From a virus, in the IMG/VR virus record IMGVR_UViG_3300048804_000103, positions 1 through 59,118 of that record: a stretch of 59,118 nt of DNA; one strand, given 5' to 3'. Shown here piece by piece: positions 46,450 to 54,716 of this stretch. The notes under the pieces were generated by a model that had not been told where the DNA came from, made no database searches, and worked only from the letters and a program-made list of their open reading frames with translations. The position numbers were made by a program, and so were the translations under genes. The first letter of the stretch is position 1. Every line of letters starts with the position of its first letter.

Positions 46450-47318
46450 AAGTGTTCTTTCATAACGATTTGGATGGAAGATGTTCAGCCGCCATCATTT
46501 ATATTTATAAAATAAAAGCAACTGGAATAAGAGGATGTGAATTTATAGAAGCCGATTATAAAGACCCAATCAATGTTGATAATATAAGAAAAAATGAAGA
46601 AGTAATAATTGTTGATTTTTCTTTCAAACCAGAAGTAATGGATGCTGTCTCAAAGAAGACAGGATATATTACCTGGATTGACCATCATGCAACAGCAAAA
46701 GATTATCCATATAATAATTTTATAAATGGCAAGAGAGATTTCAGAGACAAAATGAATGCAGCATGTGAATTGACATGGAAATATATTGTGGCGGCAGAAC
46801 CCGTTCCTGAAGCAATACAATTACTTGGGGATTATGATAAATGGGCATTGAAATTTGCTCCACGATGTTTCCAATTTTATGAAGGATTAAAATTGGCAAA
46901 TACAGAACCAAAAGCGAAAATATGGGAAATGCTCCTGGAAACCGACCAATTCTTTGCAAAGGATTTGGTAAATGAAATAGTAGAAACAGGAGATACGTGT
47001 ATAAAATATCGAAACAACTATTGCAACGATATGATCAAATCTTATGGATATGAAATAGATGTTTATGGTCATAAAGGATTTGCAGTCAATCTTTACCGAT
47101 TTGGTTCTCAAGGATTTGGAGACCTATTAAAAAAATATAATTTTGTAGCATCCTATGTTTTTGATGGAACAAATTATTCCCTCTCGTTCTATTCGGAGAT
47201 AATTGATGTGTCAGCACTAGCAAAAAAATTAGGGGAAGAAAAAGGTGCAATATCAGCAGGGGGCCATAAAGGTGCAGCAGGAATGGTGATAAAAAATCTT
47301 CCTTTTGCAAAGAGATAA
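46446..47318 (+). CDS. DHH-family phosphoesterase
   Basis: 290 residues. HNDLDGRCSAAI (Asp8, Asp10) and WIDHHATAKD are the DHH motifs; GGHKGAAG at the end is the DHHA1 substrate-binding motif. Size fits NrnA-type nano-RNases or oligonucleotide phosphodiesterases rather than full RecJ. Ribosome site AAGGAGATC. Could recycle short oligonucleotides. Confidence 0.85.
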   Translation: MKVFFHNDLDGRCSAAIIYIYKIKATGIRGCEFIEADYKDPINVDNIRKNEEVIIVDFSFKPEVMDAVSKKTGYITWIDHHATAKDYPYNNFINGKRDFRDKMNAACELTWKYIVAAEPVPEAIQLLGDYDKWALKFAPRCFQFYEGLKLANTEPKAKIWEMLLETDQFFAKDLVNEIVETGDTCIKYRNNYCNDMIKSYGYEIDVYGHKGFAVNLYRFGSQGFGDLLKKYNFVASYVFDGTNYSLSFYSEIIDVSALAKKLGEEKGAISAGGHKGAAGMVIKNLPFAKR

Positions 47319-47409
47319 TGTCCTGTAATGATAACTCATCAAATGCACAGATCGTAAATTTTTCAACCATCAACGAATTACACATATAATATAACAATAA
47401 TATCATACA

Positions 47410-47438
47410 TTTACAATACGTTCTGTATCTGTTATAAT
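47410..47438 (+). promoter_or_regulatory. Sigma-70 promoter of the gp32-like gene
   Basis: TTTACA, 17 bases, TATAAT. A leader of nearly 100 bases, rich in CAAA and lacking G, precedes the gene; T4 gene 32 mRNA is self-regulated through such an unstructured leader. Confidence 0.8.
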
Positions 47439-47536
47439 AAATTTATATATAGATACTTTGGCATCAAAACTTATACAAAAACAAACCACAATAGAACAAA
47501 TCAAACAAACGGGCCAATAGTATCAAGGAGAAAATA

Positions 47537-48538
47537 ATGACGAAATGGGTAAACAAAGCACTATTTGACAAGTATGTAGAAACTAAAGAAAAGGAGGAAG
47601 AAGAGAAGAAGCCAGGAGGGATGTTCCGAAGCAATATGGTATGGAGAACACCACAGGCGGGAACAGTAGACAAACCGAAAGTTTATGAAGGAAGATTTCT
47701 TCCTGACAAGAAAGGAAATTTCACGAAAAAGTATTACTATCATATGTTCAGGACAGGCGAAACATGGGTTCATTATCTATGCCCAAAAACCGAAAACTTT
47801 TCCCACTGGTGCCCAATGTGCTCAATAACTTCAAAGTTATATATGGGAACACAGAAAGACAAAACAGCAGCGAATAACTACAAGAGAAAGGTGAAACACG
47901 CAGGAAATTTTTATATTATTGATGACCCCAGAGATGCTGAAGCAAAAGAACCAAATCATAAAGTGGCCAATACCTTAAGGATTTATGAGTTCCCTGATAA
48001 AGTAGAATCTAAAGTCAAGATGGAAATTACCGATAAGAGAGAAGGTCTTGGTTATAAGATATTTGACCCAGGTGAAGAAGGATATAATTTCATCCTGAAA
48101 GTAAAGTCAACCAAACCAGATCAGTCAGGAAAGACATATCCTGATTATAGTGATTCCGTATTTTCAAGAAAAGCATCGGCACTTGGTTCTGATGCTGATA
48201 TAAAGAAAATTATGGAAACAACATTCGACCTTGATGAATATATTCAAAGCCTGAAAATTCCCATTGAGAATTTGATAACGGCTCTCAAAACAGAAATGTT
48301 GTGGGATATGATTGAAAGCGATTGGACTGCAAATATGGGTCGAGCAGAAGCAGCCAAACCCGTCAAAGAACAAATACCCCCAAGTCAGGAAGAAGATATT
48401 CCTAATTTGACCCCGCCAGAAAAAATAGAAGAAGTTGTTCAACAAGCAAAAATGGAAAATAAGAAAGATGCTCCAAAGAAAGGCGCAGAAAGAACACAGA
48501 CAGATGAAGAACTTCTAAGAGAATTAGATAAAATTTAA
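47537..48538 (+). CDS. 32: Single-stranded DNA-binding protein (T4 gp32-like)
   Basis: 333 residues (T4 gp32 301). Coats ssDNA and organises the replisome. The N-terminal basic region (MTKWVNKALFDKYVE) is followed by the DNA-binding core with zinc ligands in VHYLCP and FSHWCPMC (compare the His and three Cys of gp32). The core includes KVANTLRIYEFPDK and GYNFILKVKS. The acidic C-terminal tail (QTDEELLRELDKI) is the protein-interaction arm. Own promoter; AAGGAG ribosome site. Confidence 0.85.
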   Translation: MTKWVNKALFDKYVETKEKEEEEKKPGGMFRSNMVWRTPQAGTVDKPKVYEGRFLPDKKGNFTKKYYYHMFRTGETWVHYLCPKTENFSHWCPMCSITSKLYMGTQKDKTAANNYKRKVKHAGNFYIIDDPRDAEAKEPNHKVANTLRIYEFPDKVESKVKMEITDKREGLGYKIFDPGEEGYNFILKVKSTKPDQSGKTYPDYSDSVFSRKASALGSDADIKKIMETTFDLDEYIQSLKIPIENLITALKTEMLWDMIESDWTANMGRAEAAKPVKEQIPPSQEEDIPNLTPPEKIEEVVQQAKMENKKDAPKKGAERTQTDEELLRELDKI

Positions 48539-48560
48539 TCTCCAACCTCTCTCGAAAAAC

Positions 48561-48610
48561 AGCCTCCACAGATTGTATTTACCCTTTACAACCTCTGGGG
48601 GCTTTCTTTT
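48561..48610 (+). terminator. Terminator after the gp32-like gene
   Basis: AGCCTCC at 48561 pairs with GGGGGCT at 48596-48602 with further inner pairing, then TTTCTTTT. Confidence 0.7.
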
Positions 48611-48645
48611 TACTACCATTCTCCCCACCATTCTTATATAATTTT

Positions 48646-48653
48646 TATAAATA
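48646..48653 (+). promoter_or_regulatory. Possible T4-type late promoter for the lysis and cargo cluster
   Basis: TATAAATA 33 bases before the lysozyme ATG. No sigma-70 promoter is visible here, which makes it the best late-promoter candidate of the window. Confidence 0.5.
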
Positions 48654-48685
48654 ATAGAGAAATATAATGTCCATGGGAGAATATT

Positions 48686-49234
48686 ATGACGGAGAATTTC
48701 AATTATGCTGTATCACAGACATTGGATTTAGAAGGTGGATATAGTAATGATCCTGGAGACCCGGGCGGGGAAACAAAGTTTGGAATTACTCATATAACTC
48801 TTGATGAAGCATATAGAAGAGGAATTGTTTCTCATAATGTTGTAAAGAACCTTACAGCAGATGAAGCAAAACAAATTTATTTTGTCATGTATTATCAAGA
48901 TGTAAAACTTGATTTGATAAGCGACAAGTATATATCAGCAACACTTTTTGATTGTTGTGTAAATATGGGTCAGGGTGCCCCTGGAAAAATAGCGCAAAAA
49001 GCATTAGTTCATTTAGAAGAAATCATTACAGTAGATGGTGCTATTGGCCCGATAACAATCAATTTGATAAACAAATGGGGCCAAAAAGATAGAAGGGCCT
49101 TTTTCACAACGATCAATTGTGAAAAATATATACATTATAAAGAAATAATTGCTAACAAGCCATCACAGGCGCAGTGGGCGCGAGGGTGGATGCATAGAAT
49201 ACAACAATACCAATTTGTTTGGGAAGGAAAATAG
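48686..49234 (+). CDS. Endolysin, glycoside hydrolase 108 family
   Basis: 182 residues. Muramidase that degrades peptidoglycan at lysis. EGGYSNDPGDPGGETKFGIT near the N-terminus is the GH108 signature, with Glu16 as the catalytic acid. ADEAKQIYFVMYYQD and the late DGAIGPITINLINKWGQ are also typical, the latter a peptidoglycan-binding region. No signal peptide, so release needs a holin; candidates lie at 53870-54433. First gene of the rightward late cluster. Confidence 0.88.
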   Translation: MTENFNYAVSQTLDLEGGYSNDPGDPGGETKFGITHITLDEAYRRGIVSHNVVKNLTADEAKQIYFVMYYQDVKLDLISDKYISATLFDCCVNMGQGAPGKIAQKALVHLEEIITVDGAIGPITINLINKWGQKDRRAFFTTINCEKYIHYKEIIANKPSQAQWARGWMHRIQQYQFVWEGK

Positions 49235-49755
49235 TGACAGAAGAGCATAAAAGAAAGTTAAGTATAGCACATATGGGGAAAGTGTTTTCAGAAGAGCATA
49301 TAAAAAATTTAAGCATTGCTCATAAAGGACAAATCCCATGGAATACAGGAAAGAAAAGACCTGATGTATCGGAAAGAAATAAAAAAAGAATAGGGCAAAA
49401 ACATCCATTTTTTGGAAAGAAAAGACCCGAACATTCAGCATTAATGAAAGAAAAAACAAAAGGAGAAAATAATTCAAATTGGAAAGGTGGCGTTTCTTTT
49501 GATGAATATCCACAAGAATTTGACCATAAATTAAAAACTCAAATTCGTGAACGAGACAATTATACTTGTCAACTTTGTATGGAATATGGAAATATTGTTC
49601 ATCATATTGATTATAATAAGAGACATTGCCATCCAAACAATTTAATTACACTATGCCTGAAAGATAATCTGAAAGTAAATCATAATAGAACCCAGTGGGA
49701 AATATATTTCAGGTTATATATGATGTTCAAAAAAGGACAAATAATATGGATATAA
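49234..49755 (+). CDS. NUMOD3-HNH homing endonuclease
   Basis: 173 residues from GTG 49234, overlapping the lysozyme TAG, with GGAAGGA upstream. Repeated DNA-binding NUMOD3 modules (TEEHKRKLSIAHMGK, SEEHIKNLSIAHKGQ, and a GQKHPFFGK) precede an HNH domain with RDNYTCQLC, VHHIDYNKRHCHPNN and LITLC. A selfish free-standing element inserted after the lysozyme gene. Confidence 0.85.
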   Translation: MTEEHKRKLSIAHMGKVFSEEHIKNLSIAHKGQIPWNTGKKRPDVSERNKKRIGQKHPFFGKKRPEHSALMKEKTKGENNSNWKGGVSFDEYPQEFDHKLKTQIRERDNYTCQLCMEYGNIVHHIDYNKRHCHPNNLITLCLKDNLKVNHNRTQWEIYFRLYMMFKKGQIIWI

Positions 49756-49946
49756 ACAAAATAATAGATAAATATTTAATAGAAGGATTGAAACCAAGAA
49801 TGTCTAAAGGTTCAATGATAGCAATAAAAAATCGGGGAGCAGTAAAATCAAAGCAAGTAAAATGTCCTGGATGTGGAAAAACATTTCAATCATTTCATCC
49901 AGACGAGCCAAACAGAAAATGCACAACGTGCAGGGAGAAAGAATAA
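49746..49946 (+). CDS. Tagged zinc-ribbon protein
   Basis: 66 residues from ATG 49746. Tag of the second type, MDINKIIDKYLIEGL, with L-I-E before Gly, an ideal prohead-protease site by the T4 rule. The rest is basic (MIAIKNRGAVKSKQVK) with CPGCGKTF and CTTC forming a zinc ribbon. Packaged DNA-binding protein is a reasonable guess. Confidence 0.55.
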   Translation: MDINKIIDKYLIEGLKPRMSKGSMIAIKNRGAVKSKQVKCPGCGKTFQSFHPDEPNRKCTTCREKE

Positions 49947-50813
49947 ATGTCATATACAAATAAAAATTTAGCAGATGATATTATTCATAATAATATTTGG
50001 AATGTTCCAGCAAATGAAAAAGATTTAGCTGATAAAATTATTCATAATAATCTTAGTGGGCTTTCTGGAAATGATCAAATATTGGCAAAAGAAATTGTTC
50101 ATAATCAATTGGAACAAATTATTGTTTCACCATATCTTCCAGTAGATTCGGATTGTGTTCTCTATCATGCTTACTGGGATGGGACAGCAATAGATCATTC
50201 TAGTTATAGAAATAATGGAACAGTCAATGTGGCTACATTTGGACTTTTAGGTTTAGAATTTGATGGGACAACTGGGAAGTATGTTTCAGTACCCCTTGCT
50301 CCTTCTCTACAATTTGGAGCCAGTGACTTTGCTTATTTCTTTTGGGCAAATCTTACGAATAATGGGAGTTCCCAGATTTTGTTTAATATTTTTCCATTCT
50401 CATCCCCATCATTATCAGGCGGGTTTATGTTTATGGCTCCTAATTTTTCTACAGGTGCTGTATTTGCGGAAAACAACATATTTCCAGCACCATCACCACC
50501 AGGACTTCGTTATTTTGTAAGTAATACTCCAACTTCAATAACAGGTTGGCGTTTATTTGGGTACGAAATTGACAGAAATGTTGGAGCGGTTATTTCTATT
50601 GATGGAGTAGCCCTTGACGTTCCAGCGGGTACTTTATATACTCCCTCTGAGCCAAACTCACAATTATTTTATATAGGAGCACAAGCACCTGCGGGGACAG
50701 GATCTTTAGATGGTATTCTTGGAGAAACACTTTGGTTTAACGCCTATGGAACTTATTCAGGAATGACCAGAGAACAACTTTACAATGCAACGAAAGCAAG
50801 ATATGGATTATAA
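49947..50813 (+). CDS. LamG/ConA-like lectin-fold protein
   Basis: 288 residues. The first 55 hold three similar units, LADDIIHNN, LADKIIHNN and LAKEIVHNQ. The rest has the LamG pattern: YWDGTAIDHSSYRNNGT, GLEFDGTTGKYVSVPLAPSL, a central sheet and GSLDGILGETLWFNAYGT. Such domains bind glycans; a virion decoration or fibre role is possible. Starts directly after the previous stop. No tag. Confidence 0.7.
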   Translation: MSYTNKNLADDIIHNNIWNVPANEKDLADKIIHNNLSGLSGNDQILAKEIVHNQLEQIIVSPYLPVDSDCVLYHAYWDGTAIDHSSYRNNGTVNVATFGLLGLEFDGTTGKYVSVPLAPSLQFGASDFAYFFWANLTNNGSSQILFNIFPFSSPSLSGGFMFMAPNFSTGAVFAENNIFPAPSPPGLRYFVSNTPTSITGWRLFGYEIDRNVGAVISIDGVALDVPAGTLYTPSEPNSQLFYIGAQAPAGTGSLDGILGETLWFNAYGTYSGMTREQLYNATKARYGL

Positions 50814-50827
50814 TAGGAGATTTACAT

Positions 50828-51067
50828 ATGAGATTAAATAAGTTTTTAAAAGAAGAATTGAGTAGTGCGGAGTTCAATTTCACATATCCCAATTCAGATA
50901 AGGATATATCCACTTTCTTTCATGAGGAAGAACAATTCAATAATGTAGTTGTTCCGAAAAAAATTCAGGTGGAGATTGACTCTTTTCGAAAACATCTTGA
51001 AGACTTAAAGAAAATGATGACTACTAAACAAGTAATGTATGATAAGGATGTAGACAGTCTTGTATAG
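50828..51067 (+). CDS. Tagged small protein
   Basis: 79 residues after ATAGGAGATTTACAT. Tag MRLNKFLKEEL (F-L-K-E). The remainder is charged and helical at the end (FRKHLEDLKKMMTTKQ). No other family recognised. Candidate internal head protein. Confidence 0.5.
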   Translation: MRLNKFLKEELSSAEFNFTYPNSDKDISTFFHEEEQFNNVVVPKKIQVEIDSFRKHLEDLKKMMTTKQVMYDKDVDSLV

Positions 51068-51077
51068 AGAAAAGCAT

Positions 51078-51653
51078 ATGTTGACAAACGAAGAATTTAT
51101 GGGCGCGGTAGATGATATCTCCAGTTTCCAAGACTTGTCAAATAAAGATCCTGGGCCTAAAAGATGTAAGAAGTGTAAGAGATTAATGAAAGATATATTT
51201 GTGCCCGATCCCAATTTGCCCGATACACCATTGGGCGATAAGGCCAACCCTAATAGGTGGCCTCGCGGAGAACTTTGCCCTCAATGTATGCACGCAACAG
51301 ATAAGCCCAAGAAAGTCAAAAAGGAAGATATAACAATAAGAATGAATAAATTTCTACTATGCGAGAGAAGATCGAAAGATACTTGGATGCCAGGAAGAGA
51401 AGCATTCAAGGAAAGAAAATATTCAAGTAATGACCCATATGTAAATTTCAAGGAATTATATGATAGAAATAAGAGAAAGCATCTAATAGAACTGGTAAGT
51501 GATTCACCATTTCATCAATATGGCAAAGAAGTCGATTTCTATATGGATGGTAAAAAAATGGGTTCATATAAAGGACTTTCAAAAGCAGAAGATGAAATGT
51601 GGACAAAATTGGGATATGCCGATGAAAATTCATATCAAGATGTAAATTTTTAG
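51078..51653 (+). CDS. Hypothetical zinc-binding protein
   Basis: 191 residues from ATG 51078. CKKCKRL and CPQCMHA pairs in the first third. The C-terminal half is basic and polar (KRKHLIELVSDSPFHQYG). No tag at the N-terminus (MLTNEEFMGAVDD). No family recognised. Confidence 0.45.
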   Translation: MLTNEEFMGAVDDISSFQDLSNKDPGPKRCKKCKRLMKDIFVPDPNLPDTPLGDKANPNRWPRGELCPQCMHATDKPKKVKKEDITIRMNKFLLCERRSKDTWMPGREAFKERKYSSNDPYVNFKELYDRNKRKHLIELVSDSPFHQYGKEVDFYMDGKKMGSYKGLSKAEDEMWTKLGYADENSYQDVNF

Positions 51654-51662
51654 GAGAATATT

Positions 51663-52010
51663 ATGATAGATAAAATTATAGAAAAATATTTGAACGAAGC
51701 AGATTGGAAGCCCCGTGGTGGAAGAGGAGGAGCAACATATTCTGGAAGTAAAAGAAGCCCATATAGTCATAGTGCAATTAAAGCGGCTTCCAGGTCAACA
51801 TACAAACCATCTAAAGAACAGGGAGAAAAACCAGAGCAGAAAAAAGAAGAGCCTGATTGGAAAGTAGAATATGAAGATAAATACGGGCAGAAGCTGAAAG
51901 ACACAAGAACAGGAAGGAAAACAGAAAAAGAAGTGAGAGATGAATTGACCAAACACGGGTTCAAGATAATATCCATAAAAAGAGAAAAAAGTTCTGAAAG
52001 ACACGATTAA
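51663..52010 (+). CDS. Tagged basic low-complexity protein
   Basis: 115 residues. Tag of the second type: MIDKIIEKYLNEADW, with L-N-E before Ala. Gly/Arg/Ser/Lys-rich afterwards (WKPRGGRGGATYSGSKRSPY), like small T4 internal proteins. Candidate packaged protein. Confidence 0.55.
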   Translation: MIDKIIEKYLNEADWKPRGGRGGATYSGSKRSPYSHSAIKAASRSTYKPSKEQGEKPEQKKEEPDWKVEYEDKYGQKLKDTRTGRKTEKEVRDELTKHGFKIISIKREKSSERHD

Positions 52011-52019
52011 GAGGTGTAT

Positions 52020-52550
52020 ATGTCAAATGGTAAAGCAAAAGGTAGTGAATTTGAACGGAAGATTGCAAAGATTTTAACAAAGTGGGTATCAGGCAAAGAA
52101 TCGCCTTATTTATATTGGCGTTCACCAAGCTCTGGTGTATTACAGACAATATCAAAAGAACGAGAAAATACTTCGGGAGATATAATTTCGTTAGCACCAG
52201 AAGCAGAATTTTTGACTGATAAATTCAGCATTGAAGTAAAAACTGGATACCCGCAAGCAGATTTCTGGAAACATTTTAAAAGTTTAAAGAATGATGAAAT
52301 AAAAGAGTTTTGGAAGCAATGCACAAGAGATGCAACTAAAGCAGAAAAAAGAGGAATGTTGATATTTAAAAAGAAAGGTAAGAATATAATTCTGGCAGTT
52401 GATGTTATTACTGTAAATTCATTAAGTCAACAAATAGAATTACCAGAAAGCCTTACAGTAACTTATAAAGATTTAATTAGAGCAGAATTTTTTGATATGG
52501 AAGAATTTTTTAAAGTGGTTCGACCAGAACATATAAAAGGATTGGCATAA
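52020..52550 (+). CDS. PD-(D/E)xK nuclease-like protein
   Basis: 176 residues from ATG 52020 (AAGAGGTGTAT). GSEFERKIAKILTKWV, SGDIISL and FSIEVKTGYP give the Glu, Asp and E-x-K of a PD-(D/E)xK fold, as in resolvase and restriction-like nucleases. No tag. Could act in recombination or packaging. Confidence 0.65.
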   Translation: MSNGKAKGSEFERKIAKILTKWVSGKESPYLYWRSPSSGVLQTISKERENTSGDIISLAPEAEFLTDKFSIEVKTGYPQADFWKHFKSLKNDEIKEFWKQCTRDATKAEKRGMLIFKKKGKNIILAVDVITVNSLSQQIELPESLTVTYKDLIRAEFFDMEEFFKVVRPEHIKGLA

Positions 52551-52915
52551 TGAAACTTACACTTTCAGCATCAGAATTTGCAGATTTTTGTTTGTTCTTT
52601 TTATTGGATAAATTACAACATCCAGAGGAAGTTGAACCGCCTGAATATGCAGAAAAGTTCAATGCTATTGCTGAAATAATGAAGAGAAGAGGATTTAGGT
52701 CTGCTCTCCTATGGTATTATGTTAAAGCAAATCCACAAATGAGAGTAAGATACAGAATGATGAGAAATGTGTTTAGGCCCCATAATCCATCAAAGATAGG
52801 TCATTGGATTGAAATCAGAAAAGACGATGCGCCTAAAGATGAAAAGATAGGCATCATCGGCAGAATTTTGAAACATATAAAAAATATTATTACAATGGAG
52901 AAACAGGAAAAATGA
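52550..52915 (+). CDS. Hypothetical protein
   Basis: 121 residues; start overlaps the previous stop (TAATG). Helical with a basic middle (QMRVRYRMMRNVFRPHNP). No family recognised. Confidence 0.45.
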   Translation: MKLTLSASEFADFCLFFLLDKLQHPEEVEPPEYAEKFNAIAEIMKRRGFRSALLWYYVKANPQMRVRYRMMRNVFRPHNPSKIGHWIEIRKDDAPKDEKIGIIGRILKHIKNIITMEKQEK

Positions 52916-52992
52916 GTAAACCATTATTACTATTAGTCGGAACGATAATTCTTTTTGTAGCACTTGGTTTGATTTATAAATTTTATTTATAG
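52912..52992 (+). CDS. 26-residue membrane peptide
   Basis: ATG 52912 overlaps the end of the previous gene. Almost all hydrophobic (PLLLLVGTIILFVALGLIY). Small membrane peptide, possibly related to lysis. Confidence 0.45.
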   Translation: MSKPLLLLVGTIILFVALGLIYKFYL

Positions 52993-53003
52993 GAGATAAT
53001 GAT

Positions 53004-53063
53004 ATGTTGGGATTAGGTTTAGTAGGAACAATTTTAGTTATCTTGTTGATGTATTTCTCATAA
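53004..53063 (+). CDS. 19-residue membrane peptide
   Basis: ATG 53004 with AGGAG eight bases upstream. Hydrophobic throughout (GLGLVGTILVILLMYF). The strong ribosome site is the main argument that it is translated. Confidence 0.4.
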   Translation: MLGLGLVGTILVILLMYFS

Positions 53064-53076
53064 AAAGAATGTAGTT

Positions 53077-53481
53077 ATGATTATAACAGAAGAGATAAAA
53101 AACATGACATTCAAGATTGTGGGCGATTTAGCCACAAATGGGGACGAGAGTGCTCGTTTATATTGGATGGCCCTTGCCCGATTAACCAGTATGGTAGATG
53201 AATATAAGGTTAAGACACCAGATGAAGTTCATGAGATAATCATGAAATTGGTAAAGGAAATATATGAAGACAACCCAATATTTGGAGTGAGTGAAACAAT
53301 AGAAAGAAAAATAGAAAAATTCTTATTAGGAAGCACGAATGAAGGAATAAAAGATACTGTTAAAAAAATCTTCGGAAAGAAACCAAAAGATAAAGATAAG
53401 AAGAAGATCGGAAGGCGAGAACATACTGCTAAAGATTTGGCAGATTTTCATGATAGATATGTAAGAATTGGAGGAAAATAA
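53077..53481 (+). CDS. Hypothetical protein
   Basis: 134 residues, helical, with a Lys-rich C-terminal third (KKPKDKDKKKIGRREH). An internal tag-like segment, IERKIEKFLLGSTNEG, occurs near residue 80. No family recognised. Confidence 0.45.
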   Translation: MIITEEIKNMTFKIVGDLATNGDESARLYWMALARLTSMVDEYKVKTPDEVHEIIMKLVKEIYEDNPIFGVSETIERKIEKFLLGSTNEGIKDTVKKIFGKKPKDKDKKKIGRREHTAKDLADFHDRYVRIGGK

Positions 53482-53482
53482 A

Positions 53483-53794
53483 ATGGGTGAATTAGGATAT
53501 GGAACAGGAACATCACCGGAGCAAGACGCGACGGTGGCGACACATGATAAGGGAAGTGTTGAGCCCGGAAAGATTGCAACAGATGTAGATGATATTTTTG
53601 CAGATGGTATGAAACAAGATCTTCCTGTATTTGATGTAGAGACAGATGATTTTTATAACAATTTGCGAGCAGACAGACAGAGATTGAGATTTAAGTCAAG
53701 TGATGCAATAACTCAATATATGCAGAAAACAAGATATAACCGTCCATTTTGGGTAAGAACAAAAGATGGAAATTATATGAGAAAAGTAAAATAA
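53483..53794 (+). CDS. Hypothetical protein
   Basis: 103 residues from ATG 53483 (GGAGGAAAATAAA). Acidic first half (DVDDIFADGMKQDLP), basic end. No family recognised. The 75 bases after it show no gene. Confidence 0.45.
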   Translation: MGELGYGTGTSPEQDATVATHDKGSVEPGKIATDVDDIFADGMKQDLPVFDVETDDFYNNLRADRQRLRFKSSDAITQYMQKTRYNRPFWVRTKDGNYMRKVK

Positions 53795-53869
53795 TTTGAC
53801 CTTTTAGGAGAGAGTGATTATATTAACAATGTAGTAAACCACATAAAATAATTGTAGGAGGGAAATACA

Positions 53870-54121
53870 ATGGAACTTTTATATTTGGGAGCAGTAGGTG
53901 TAATTGGTGTTATAATAATTGTTGTCAACTATTTTCAAAATAAATCAGTCAAAACATATTTTGACAACCAATGGTTAACAGTTGGTGCAGAGATCGAAAC
54001 AATAAAAAATCATTTGATTTTAGATACTATTCCAGATTTAGAGAAAATCAGTTCTCAATTGGCAGGGGATGCAAAGACTTTTATTGAGAATATTATATCA
54101 AAGATTAAATCGAAAGTATAG
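53870..54121 (+). CDS. Membrane-anchored protein, spanin- or holin-like candidate
   Basis: 83 residues after GTAGGAGGG. One N-terminal membrane segment (YLGAVGVIGVIIIVVNYF) and a charged helical tail. An inner-membrane spanin would have this shape; no partner was identified. Confidence 0.5.
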   Translation: MELLYLGAVGVIGVIIIVVNYFQNKSVKTYFDNQWLTVGAEIETIKNHLILDTIPDLEKISSQLAGDAKTFIENIISKIKSKV

Positions 54122-54133
54122 TGAGGTGATAAA

Positions 54134-54433
54134 ATGCCACTACCAAGTTTTATAGATATTAATGCTATATTGGAAATCGGGTCGTTCACGATTTTAGTTA
54201 CTCAATATATAAAGAAATGGTTGCCAAGTTGGGCAGTACAGCCGGCGGCTGGTCTTATAACTGTTCTTTTGGCCCTTGCTGAAACAGGATACAATACAAC
54301 ACCGTTTAATTGGGTGCATTTCGTGATCATTGGTGGTTTGTCTGTTGCAGGAGCAGAATTCGGCTACAAATTCTTAAATGGTGTAGCAAGCGGTACACTA
54401 TCACAACCAACAACGACAACTCCAACGAAATAA
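54134..54433 (+). CDS. Holin-like membrane protein
   Basis: 99 residues after GAGGTGATAAA. Two or three hydrophobic segments (EIGSFTILVTQYI, VQPAAGLITVLLALAETGY, FVIIGGLSVAGAEFGY) and a Thr-rich tail. Resembles small phage holins; it lies in the late cluster with the lysozyme. Confidence 0.55.
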   Translation: MPLPSFIDINAILEIGSFTILVTQYIKKWLPSWAVQPAAGLITVLLALAETGYNTTPFNWVHFVIIGGLSVAGAEFGYKFLNGVASGTLSQPTTTTPTK

Positions 54434-54490
54434 TAATAAAATAATAAAAGTGCTAAAAGCTGTGAATGCATTTTCGAAAAAGGAAGTGAA

Positions 54491-54715
54491 ATGAAGCTAA
54501 ACAAATATCTAACAGAATATGATGAAGTTGAAGCATCGGACGAAGAAAAGAAAGAGTTTATAAAAAAAGCAATAGATGAAGAACTTGATGAAATATTTGC
54601 GAGAATGAACAAAATCCTTCATCCACCAGGAACAAGAAGTGTAAATAAGGCATTAATGAAATTTGCCATTGATTATTTGAAGAAAGAAGCATCAGGCAAA
54701 ATGCCAAGGTGGTAG
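54491..54715 (+). CDS. Tagged small acidic protein
   Basis: 74 residues after GGAAGTGA. Tag MKLNKYLTEYDE (Y-L-T-E). Acidic helical rest (DEEKKEFIKKAIDEELDEIF). No other family recognised. Confidence 0.5.
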   Translation: MKLNKYLTEYDEVEASDEEKKEFIKKAIDEELDEIFARMNKILHPPGTRSVNKALMKFAIDYLKKEASGKMPRW

Positions 54716-54716
54716 A

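Noticed and set aside
7190-46520. TATAAATA or its complement at several coding positions (for example near 7190, 9470, 25190)
   Set aside because: They lie within genes and match the number expected by chance in AT-rich DNA.
49234-49755. Group I intron around the HNH genes
   Set aside because: The HNH genes at 12598, 42201 and 49234 do not interrupt a split conserved protein; they lie between complete genes.
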